Assembly (NCBI GenBank): GCA_020631735.1
Contig: CM036160.1
Coordinates: 117,677,753-117,741,752, forward strand
Direction: 5' to 3'
Origin: Saccharum officinarum
Lineage: Eukaryota > Streptophyta > Magnoliopsida > Poales > Poaceae
Length of the DNA: 64,000 nt
The notes beneath the pieces were generated by a model that worked only from the letters and a program-made list of their open reading frames with translations, ran no database searches and was not told the origin of the DNA. Position 1 is the first letter of the stretch. The number at the start of each line of letters is the position of its first letter. The position numbers and the translations under genes were made by a program. This document shows positions 56,608 through 64,000 of the stretch, piece by piece.

Positions 56608-57434
56608 ACACGTTAGAGTCGAAAGGGTTCAGACTTAGTAGGACTAAGACTGAGTATATGAGGTGCGATTTCAGCGCGACTAGGCACGAGGAGGGAGACG
56701 TTAGCCTCGATGGGCAAGTGGTGGCCAAGAAGGATACTTTTCGGTATTTAGGGTCGATGCTACAAAAGGATGGAGACATTGATGAAGATGTTAGGCATAG
56801 AATTTCAGCCGGCTGGTTGAAATGGCGTCAAGCTTCTGGCGTTCTCTGTGACAAAAGGGTGCCTCAGAAGCTGAAAGGTAAGTTCTATAGGACGGCGATT
56901 CGTCCGGCGATGTTATATGGTGCTGAGTGTTGGCCTACAAAAAGGCGACATGTCCAGCAATTGAGTGTAGCGGAGATGCGTATGTTGCGTTGGTGTTGTG
57001 GGCACACAAGGAGGGATAGAGTACGGAACGACGATATTCGGGATAGGGTTGGGGTGGCACCAATTGAGGAGAAATTGATTCAACATCGGTTGAGATGGTT
57101 TGGACATGTCCAACGGAGGCCTCCTGAGGCGCCGGTGCGTAGTGGAGTTCTAAAGCGGACCGATAATGTAAAGAGCGGTAGAGGTCGACCTAAACTAACT
57201 TGGGACGAGTCCGTTAAGAGAGATCTTAAGGAGTGGAATATCTCCAAGGATTTAGCTATGGACAGGAGCGCTTGGAGATTAGCAATCAACGTGCCTGAAC
57301 CGTGACATCTTTTGTCTTGTGCCCTTTATGTCCCTTTATGTGTCTCCCTGTTTCTCGTCTCTTTTGGGTTTCATCTCTAGCCTACCCCAACTTGCTTGGG
57401 ACAAAAGGCTATGTTGTTGTTGTTGTTGTTGTTG
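56608..57434 (+). mobile_element. 5'-truncated RTE-type LINE
   Basis: About 830 bp. One frame runs from about 56611 (LESKGFRLSRTKTEYMRC) to TGA at 57303-57305, over 215 codons with no stop: the C-terminal end of an RTE-clade reverse transcriptase, with FRYLGSMLQKDG, YGAECW, RWCCGHTRRDR and HRLRWFGHVQRR. The catalytic RT core is upstream and missing. The 3' end reads CTTGGGACAAAAGGC followed by about seven TTG repeats, the simple-repeat tail typical of RTE LINEs rather than poly-A. I see no target duplication. The open frame suggests a fairly recent insertion into the peroxidase intron. Confidence 0.85.
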
Positions 57435-57944
57435 CATGGGAAGTGAACGGGCCATAGCTATTGACCATGCAGTGCACCTTTGCATGCAGGAGCCCACACG
57501 ATCGGGCAGGCGCAGTGCTCGAGCTTCAAGGACCACATCTACAACGACACCAACATCAACTCCGCCTTCGCGACGTCGCTCAGGGCCAACTGCCCCAGGG
57601 CAGGCAGCACCACCCTAGCGCCGCTGGACACCACGACGCCCAACGCGTTCGACAACGCCTACTACACCAACCTGCTGTCCCAGAGGGGCATCCTGCACTC
57701 GGACCAGGAGCTCTTCAACAGCGGCAGCACCGACAGCACGGTCAGGAACTTCGCGTCCAGCACATCGGCCTTCAACAGTGCCTTCGCGACGGCGATGGTG
57801 AAGATGGGCAACATCAGCCCGCTGACTGGATCCCAGGGGCAGATCAGGTGCAGCTGCTGGAAGGTGAACTCATTTTAAGAGTAAAGAGCTCAAGCAAGTA
57901 CTACACACCAATGCGCTATATGGCAGCGCGTACGCTGCAGGAAA

Positions 57945-58340
57945 CGGCCGATTTGCCGGGTGATTTTTATCAAGCACCCGGTAAAGGAAATCTTTGCCGG
58001 GTGCCAGACTTGGAGGCACCCGGCAAATAAAGGCCTCCGGCAAAGCACCCTTTGCCGGGTGCCCGGCACTCGGCAAAGTCCAGCCGTCGGCAAAAATTAT
58101 CTTTGCTGGGTGCCGGGCACTCGGCAAAATATGGCCGCCCGCAAAGGTGGCTGGCGTGACGGTGGCCAGCTGCCCGCCTTTGCCGGGTGCCACGCCGTTA
58201 GACACCCGGCAAAGAAATTTTTTATTTTTTTAAAAAAAATGCTTTGCCGAGTGCTTCTTGAGCTGGCACCCATCAAAGGCTTCTTTGCCGGGTGCCCAGG
58301 GTAGCACCCGGCAAATTATAATTTTTTTTGTTTTTTTTGT
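57945..58340. repeat. CACTA subterminal repeats
   Basis: At least ten copies of TTTGCCGGGTGCC or its complement GGCACCCGGCAAA in direct and inverted orientation, often as pairs. More copies at 59160-59310. In En/Spm such short subterminal repeats bind the element's TNPA protein; a similar role is inferred here. Confidence 0.85.
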
Positions 58341-59300
58341 CATATTTTTTTCCTGGGGCCTTGCTACAGTAAACAAATTCCTATTTCAAAATTTTGGATA
58401 ATTTTGAGTTTTTTAACTATATTTTCTTAATTTTTTTTCGTTTCATTGAATTTTTCCAACTATTCCAAACTTGAACTGCAGGTACATGAAATAATGGAAT
58501 TTGGTTATTCAAAAAATAGTATTCATTATATTTAGGGTATGTTGAGGCCGTATGCAGGAAGTGGCATGAAATTTCGCGCATCATTTTGTCATAACATGAC
58601 GATGTACTCGCGGGGAAAGTGTATTTAAATTATATAAAATCCAAACAATGCCTAAAAATCACGAAACTTGTCGAGATGTCTTGTTATCACATGTGCAGGC
58701 CGTGGTAAAAAATTGAGAAAGTTTTGAGCAAGTTGCAATGTCGGATGCCTAAAACTCAGACATCTCAATTTTTTACCACGGCCTGCACATGTGATAACAA
58801 GACATCTCGACAAGTTTCATGATTTTTAGACATCGTTTGGATTTTATATAATTTAAATACACTTTCCCCGCGAGTACATCGTCATGTTACGACAAAATGA
58901 TGCGCGAAATTTCATGCCACTTGCTGCATACGGCCTCGACATACCCTAAATATAATGAATACTATTTTTTGAATGACCAAATTCCATTATTTCATGTACC
59001 TGCAGTTCAAATTTAGAATAGTCAGAAAAATTCAATAAAACAAAAAAATTAAGGAAATATAGTTAAAAACTCAAAATTGTCCAAAATTTTGAAATAGGGA
59101 TTTGTTACTGTAGCAAGGACCCAGAAAAAAAATGGGACCAAAAAAACAAAAAAAAATTATGATTTGTCGGGTGCCACCCAGTGCACCCCGCAAAGAAGCC
59201 TTTGCTGGGTGCCGGCTCAGGAGGCACCCGACAAAGTATTTCTAAAAAAAATAAAAAATTTCTTTGTCGGGTGCCGTCATCACCTGGCACCCAGCAAAGG
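58177..59300. repeat. Long inverted repeat, about 540-bp arms
   Basis: The left arm, 58177-58718, pairs with the right arm, 58763-59300, around a 44-nt loop. Near-perfect inner matches include ACCACGGCCTGCACATGTGA against its complement. The arms begin and end in TTTGCCGGGTGCC motifs. Transcription through it would give a long hairpin RNA. Confidence 0.88.
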
Positions 59301-59309
59301 CCCGTGACT

Positions 59310-59989
59310 AAAAAGGCCTAGCCGGCCCACGTCTCGACTATTCCAAGCCTGCGCCCTACCCGACCCCGCGCCTGCGCTCCTCCGCCGCAGCCGCCGCGCT
59401 CCGCCGCCGCCGCCCTCGTGCTCCGCCGCGCCCACGCGTCGCCCGCGCCTCGCTCTGCCGCCCAGTCCCGGCGACCCGTGGTGCCGCACCGGCGGCCCCG
59501 CGCCCGCGCGAGCCGCGCCCACGCCCGGCGGTGCTCGCCCCGGCGGCCGGCGGCGCTCCCGCCCGGATCCGGTGGCCCCGGCCGCGGCCCTCCTCGGCGA
59601 CCCCGGCGGCGCTCGGCCCAGCCGGCGCTCGGTCGGAGCTCCTGCCCGGCCCCGACGCCCCCGCCTCGCCGGCCGTCCCCGACGAGGCCGGCTGCCCGTG
59701 GTCCGGCCGCCGGGCTCCTCCCGCCGCTGGCCAGCAGTGGAGGAGGTAGGTGGAAGAATGGAGGAGGAAGGAAGAAGAAGAAAGAGAAGGGGGAGGAGGA
59801 ATAGGAAAAAAGAGAAGGGGGATGAGGAAGAAGAGGAAGAAAGAGAAGGGGGAGGAGGAAGAAGAGGAAGGTGCCGACCCGACCGCCCGTCGATCCTCGC
59901 GCCGTTCTGACCGGCCGTTGATCCTCGCGCTGCTGCGGTCATCCCCGCCATCGCCGTCGGCCCTCGCTCTTGCCGTTCTTACCGCCAAG
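59310..59989 (+). other. GC-rich CACTA leader
   Basis: Very CpG-dense DNA, then a nearly pure purine tract at about 59734-59871 with AAGAGAAGGGGG repeated three times, then a donor CCAAG/GTAAGC at 59990. Open frames exist in all directions because of composition; none is recognisable. Likely promoter and first leader exon of the transposase gene. Confidence 0.5.
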
Positions 59990-60002
59990 GTAAGCCCTAC
60001 CC

Positions 60003-60400
60003 TTGTAGCGTTAGTAGTACGTAGTAGTAGTTAGTAGTGTTAGTAGTAGTTAGTTGTAGTGTTAGTAGTAGTTAGTAGTTTTAGTTGTAGTGTTAGTTGT
60101 AGTAGTTAGTAGTGTTAGTTGTAGGGTTAGTAAATAGTAGTAGTTAGTAAGTAGTAGTGGTTATAGTGTTAGTAGTAGTTAGTAAGTTGTAGTAGTTATT
60201 AGTGTTAGTAGTAGTAGTTAGTAGTTTTAGTTGTAGTGTTAGTTGTAGTAGTTAGTAGTGTTAGTTGTAGGGTTAGTAAATAGTAGTAGTTAGTAAGTAG
60301 TAGTTGTTAATAGTTAAGTAGTTCTTAGTATTAGTAGTGTTAGTAGTTAAGTAATTGTTAGTAGTAGTGGTAGTAGTAGTTGTAAGGTTAGTAGTAATTG
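60003..60400. repeat. GTTAGTAGTAGTT low-complexity repeat
   Basis: About 400 bp built from TTAGTAG, TTGTAG and GTGTTAG units in irregular order, including a longer copied block (near 60070-60150 and 60225-60310). It is not the plant telomere repeat TTTAGGG. Confidence 0.85.
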
Positions 60401-60477
60401 TTGTTGTACTACTTCAATACTTTCATGTGCATGGAAAAAGAACTAAATTACACGGCTCCTCTTGATATATTAGTGTT

Positions 60478-60613
60478 TGTTGGCCTTCGTGCCCATGTTT
60501 GGTATATATGTGGTTGTTGCCTTCGTGCCATGTTTGGTATATATGTGGTTGTTGGCCTTCGTGCCATGTTTGGTATATATGTGGTTGTTGGCCTTTGTGC
60601 CATGTTTTTTATA
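60478..60613. repeat. 36-bp minisatellite
   Basis: Three full units and a fourth partial one with the core CCTTCGTGCCATGTTTGG and the tail TATATATGTGG. No unique spacers lie between units. Confidence 0.85.
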
Positions 60614-60885
60614 GGTTTTGGGAACCTCCCTGTGCAGGGGAGGTGCTGCCGAAATTTTGAGTCGACACTAACCATTTTTGCCCTTTTTTGCAGGAGGAGG
60701 ACCTGTGGGAGGGACTTGGCGACCCCGATCATCTTCTTCGACGCTGCGGGTCTTCCTGCACCGCGTCGACTCGCCACTACACTGACTCTCCACTGCCCCG
60801 CTACTCAGACCTCATCGGCACCCTAGGTATAACCCCTCTATCTGTATGTGGTCTTTGGTCACGTAACCTAGTTAGGTGTCTCCCT

Positions 60886-61172
60886 TTCGAAAGAGATACG
60901 GTTGGAGATATGCGGACCTTTGCATATCTACGACCGTATCTCTTTCGGATTGCCCATGCTTTTTGGACAGCCCGCGGATGCGTAGTTGAGGTTAGTTTTC
61001 ATGCTCCGCTCCGGTTCGAGAGAGAGTTTCGGCATCACCTCTCCATTGTTCTCCAGATACGCACTCTCCCTTGTAGGACGTGTATCGGGAGAACAGCGGG
61101 GAGGTGCTACTGAAATTCCGTCTTGAACCGGAGCAGAGCATGAAAACTAACCTCACCTAAGCATCCGCGGGT
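60886..61172. repeat. Two adjacent hairpins upstream of transposase
   Basis: The first, at about 60886-60950, pairs CGAAAGAGATACGGT with ACCGTATCTCTTTCG. The second, at about 60971-61172, pairs CCCGCGGATGC, TTTTCATGCTC and CTCCGGTTC with their complements at the far end, with a partly paired interior. Both precede the transposase ATG at 61261. Confidence 0.8.
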
Positions 61173-61260
61173 GGGATTAGGACCTATCCTCACCTATTAG
61201 AGAGTAGGGACACGCGATGCAATTGATGGTCACCTGTGGAGATGTCATATATGCTATAGG

Positions 61261-64000
61261 ATGGTGGACTGTCAGTGGATGTACACGGGCCGAACAAGTC
61301 AGGGTGATGTCAGCTATGAATGGATGCAAAAGACCGATCGTTTCTTGAATCGTGCATTTGGCAAGGCCGCAAAATTCCCAAAAATGGCTTTGTGTCCCTG
61401 CAGCAAGTGTGGTAATAGGAGAATGCTAGACAAGGAACTCATGGGTACACATCTGCACAAGAATGGGTTTACGCCGAACTACACCCGGTGGGTCCACCAT
61501 GGTGAAGTCGATCGTATGAGAGAGGAGGTGGTGAGACAACGCGTCGAGGCTTTCGATGCTGATGCCGGGGTAACAGACATGGTAGATGACGTTCACCAAG
61601 CACAGTTTGCTGAAGGACGTGAGGAGGCAGAGATGCAGGCAGCCGTAGATGCGTTCCAGTACATGATGGACTCGGCACAGAAACCCCTTCATGCTCATTC
61701 TGAGGTCTCCCAGCTGGATGCCATAAGTCGCTTGATGGGGTTGAAGTCTGATTTAAACTGGAGTCGAGAAGGCTTTGATAAGGTGTTGGCCGTGGTTGGC
61801 ACCCTGCTTCCGAAAAAACACGTGTTGCCAAGTCCATGTACGAGGCACACAAGATCCTTAAAGCACTGAAGATGCCGTATGAGCATATACATGCTTGTCC
61901 AAATGGGTGTGTCCTATTTCAGGAAGAACACAAGGAGGCAAAGTACTGTCCGAAGTGTAAAGCCTCCAGTTCCTAGAGGTAGAGTCTAGTGACGGTGGTG
62001 GCTAGAAGAGCCAGCTTAAGATACCCGCCTGAGTCCTACGGCACCTTCCTTTCATGCTGAGGCTTCAAAGGCTATTCATGACCGAGGAAACCGCAAAACA
62101 GATGACGTGGCACAAGAATGGAAAACGGTACAATCCTAACAAGATGGTGCATCCATCTGATGGCGAAGCATGGGCCAGGTTTAATGACAAGCATCATTTG
62201 AAATCTGATGAGGCTCATAATGTACGTGTCGCACTGGCAACTGATGGGTTCAATCCTTATGGCAGCATGTCCGCCCCTTACACATGTTGGCCCGTGTTTG
62301 TTATACCCCTTAATCTCCCCCCTGGCGTCGCCTTTCAACGACAAAACGTGATCTTGACGTTGATAATTCCTGGACACCCGAGAAAGAATATGGGTGTGTA
62401 CATGGAGCCTGTGATTGATGAACTGATCAAAGCTTGGAATGAAGGGGTGTGGACATACGACCGAGCAATGAAGCAAAGCTTCAAAATGTACGTCTGGTAC
62501 CAGTACTCTATGCATGACTTCCTGGCGTATGGGTTATTTTGTGCCTAGTGTGTTCAGGGGAAGTTCCTGTGCCCAATATGCCAGGAAGCTGTGAGGTTCA
62601 TTTGGTTGAAGAAGGGTGGCAAGTATTCACCGTTAGATCAACATCGTCAATTCCTAGATTCCAACCATCAATTCCGACAAGACACCAAGAACTTTAGGAA
62701 AGGTGTCGCTATCACGGACCCTAGACCGCACTTGAAGACTGGTGCTAAGGTTCATGCTAAGATAGATGCTCTCATGCCCAATGAAGAAGGTGGTTTTGTG
62801 GGATATGGTGAGCAACACATGTGGACTCATAAGTCCGGCTTGACGAGGCTCCCCTATTTCGATGACCTCCTATTGCCCTATAACATTGATGTAATGCACA
62901 CTAAAAAGAACATCGCCGATGCACTTTGGGCAACACTCATGGACACTGACAAGTCTAAGGACAACCCTAAGGCTAGAGTGGACCTGGCGACGTTCTGCGA
63001 TAGACCAGAGCAAAATATGCGACCGCCTGCAAATGGCAAGAACTGGGAAAGGCCTAAGGCCGATTTCGTCTTGAAACCTGAACAAAGGAGGGAAGTACTA
63101 TGATGGATCAAGGAGTTAATGTTCCCTGATGGGTATGCAGCGAACCTGAGCAGGGGAGTGAACTTAGGCACTATGCGAGTCAACGGGATGAAGAGTCATG
63201 ACTACCACGTATGGATTGAGCGGCTTCTTCCGGCGATGGTACGAGGCTATGTTCCTGAGCATCTCTGGCTAGTGCTAGCAAAGTTGAGCTATTTCTTCCA
63301 CCAACTTTGTGCCAAGGAGCTATCTCGGACTGTGGTTGCAAACTTGGAGAAAGTGGCACATGAGTTGCTTTGTAAGTTGGAGAAGATCTTTCCACCCAGC
63401 TTCTTCTTGTCGATGCAGCATTTGATTGTGCACCTCCCGTATGAGGCACGTATGGGGGGCCCGTGCAGGCCCGTTGGTGCTATCCAATCGAGAGATGTCT
63501 GAAGGCCGTTCGCAAAAAATATAGAAATAAAGCCAAAATTGAGGCTTCCATTGCAGAGGCTTCCATTCTGGAGGAGGTGACAAACTTCACACAGCTATAC
63601 TACACGGAGAACCTTCCTAGCGTGCATAATCCACTCGCTTGCTACAATGTTGACGAGAATGAATCCAACCTTAGCCTTTTCCAAGGGCAACTCGGCAGGT
63701 CAAGTGGATCGACCAATAAGAGGTTGGAAAATGAAGAGTGGCGCAGGATCATGTTATATGTGTTCCACAACCTACCCGAGGTGAAGCCGTTCATTAAGTT
63801 CTCAAAGAACTTGTTTCAATACGCCGTCACAATTCTGCATCCAACTGATTCTTTCTCGTTTGCATAGGGAATTTATTCGTGTATCCTGGCATCAACCAAG
63901 GGATCCTACCGCACGGCAAACCGACACCCTTCTTTCATAGGGTCCTAGAGCAGGGAGGCCTGATTTCATTTCTTGGTTCAAAATAAGGTATTGTCCAATT
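61261..64000 (+). pseudogene. CACTA transposase (TNP2 type), partial
   Basis: It begins at ATG 61261 (MVDCQWMYTGRTSQGDVSY) with the transposase-associated domain, including CPCSKCGNRR. The frame shifts near 61865; a Cys-rich piece (CPNGCVLF, YCPKCK) follows, then the TNP2 core from about 62054 with TWHKNGKRYNP and the acidic ATDGFNPYG, SMSAPYTCWPVFVIPLNLPP, and YNIDVMHTKKNIADAL near 62885. Stops: TAG at 62546-62548 and TGA at 63101-63103, both one step from a sense codon expected there. A slip near 63460 leads to the C-terminal domain (QARWCYPIERCLKAVRKK, NLPSVHNPL). A degenerate intron may lie at about 63796-63866, ending TTTGCATAG; frame REFIRVSW follows. The window ends inside the gene. 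Confidence 0.85.

Larger units (their letters stand above)
56176..57878 (+). pseudogene. Class III peroxidase fragment, exons 3 and 4
   Basis: Exon 3 is 56176-56338 (GGPSWTVLLGRRDST to NPTDMVALSG), donor GTGCAT. Exon 4 is 57490-57878, acceptor GCATGCAG, starting [13 protein letters not shown] and ending in KVNSF and TAA. The AHTIGQ histidine is the proximal haem ligand. Class III peroxidases are secreted haem enzymes that oxidise phenolics with hydrogen peroxide in the wall. Both exons are open and close to the family consensus, and the split inside the Ser-Gly codon matches the usual intron 3 site. Exons 1 and 2, with the signal peptide and distal histidine, are absent from the window. The intron (56339-57489) holds an RTE LINE fragment; a CACTA element starts about 20 bp after the stop codon. 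Best read as a gene remnant. Confidence 0.88.
59990..60693 (+). other. Candidate leader intron of CACTA gene
   Basis: Donor AAG/GTAAGC at 59990 and acceptor CTTTTTTGCAG ending at 60693 would define a 704-bp intron. It holds the TTAGTAG repeat and the 36-bp minisatellite. Not verified by any transcript. Confidence 0.4.
57899..64000 (+). mobile_element. CACTA (En/Spm) element, right end outside window
   Basis: It starts at or near 57899 with TACTACACACCAATGCG, one base from the canonical CACTACA end, about 20 bp after the peroxidase stop; AAG at 57896-57898 may be the 3-bp target. Subterminal TTTGCCGGGTGC repeats follow on both strands, then a long inverted repeat, a GC-rich leader with a candidate intron, hairpins, and a TNP2-type transposase. 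The right end is not in the window. Confidence 0.85.

Noticed and set aside
59280..59988. Arg/Gly/Pro-rich open frames in the CACTA leader
   Set aside because: Very high GC removes stop codons in all frames, and no domain or codon pattern supports a protein.
60003..60400. Interstitial telomere repeat
   Set aside because: The units are TTAGTAG and TTGTAG, not TTTAGGG, and are irregular.
60478..60613. CRISPR-like array
   Set aside because: The 36-bp units are directly adjacent without spacers, in plant DNA; it is a minisatellite.

Overview
The window is nuclear DNA of a flowering plant, almost certainly a grass and probably a panicoid. The reasons are nested LTR retrotransposons of the Ty1/copia, Athila-like and Tat-like types, a CACTA transposon with TTTGCCGGGTGC subterminal repeats, an RTE-type LINE tail ending in TTG repeats, plant GT-AG introns, and a class III peroxidase fragment. 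About 95% of the bases belong to transposable elements. I see no rRNA, tRNA, CRISPR array or bacterial-type operon.

Layout. 1-158 is host flank. 159-5223 is a Ty1/copia element with 108-bp LTRs. 5224-6010 is host DNA. 6011-31272 is a minus-strand Athila-like Ty3/gypsy element (duplicated target CTGTG). It carries two later insertions: a 1.86-kb solo LTR (11194-13054, target GTAAG) and a complete plus-strand Tat-lineage element (13425-27536, target CTAGG), here Tat-1. 31278-31533 is host. 31534-44009 is a second, minus-strand Tat-lineage element (target AAAAT), here Tat-2. 44015-44804 is host. 44818-55690 is a plus-strand L1-type LINE with a 13-bp target duplication, split by two Athila-like solo LTRs (45511-47048 and 48228-49831). 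55704-57898 is host carrying peroxidase exons 3 and 4, with an RTE LINE fragment in the intron. From about 57899 to the window end there is a CACTA element with a TNP2-type transposase, running off the edge.

How the parts relate. Joining the host flanks across the insertions leaves only about 4 kb of original sequence: a peroxidase locus lacking exons 1-2 that insertions have buried. LTR divergence agrees with the nesting order: Tat-1 about 0.5%, the Athila host element about 1.2%, Tat-2 about 3.5%, copia about 5.6%. Almost every premature stop in the element genes is one C-to-T or G-to-A step from the expected codon (CAG, CAA, CGA or TGG), the pattern expected from deamination of methylated cytosine.

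Most interesting. The two Tat elements each carry, between pol and the 3' LTR and on the opposite strand to pol, a multi-exon accessory gene with its own TATA box. The folds differ (a Transposase_28-like domain in Tat-1, a plant mobile domain in Tat-2) but the architecture is the same: globular N-terminus, disordered linker, charged or coiled-coil C-terminus. Tat-2 is also saturated with one short motif, GCCGAT/ATCGGC: about 78 copies by hand count where about 6 are expected. The copies lie in LTRs, introns, both strands and several reading frames. An element-encoded protein that recognises its own element through this motif is a testable hypothesis, not something shown here.
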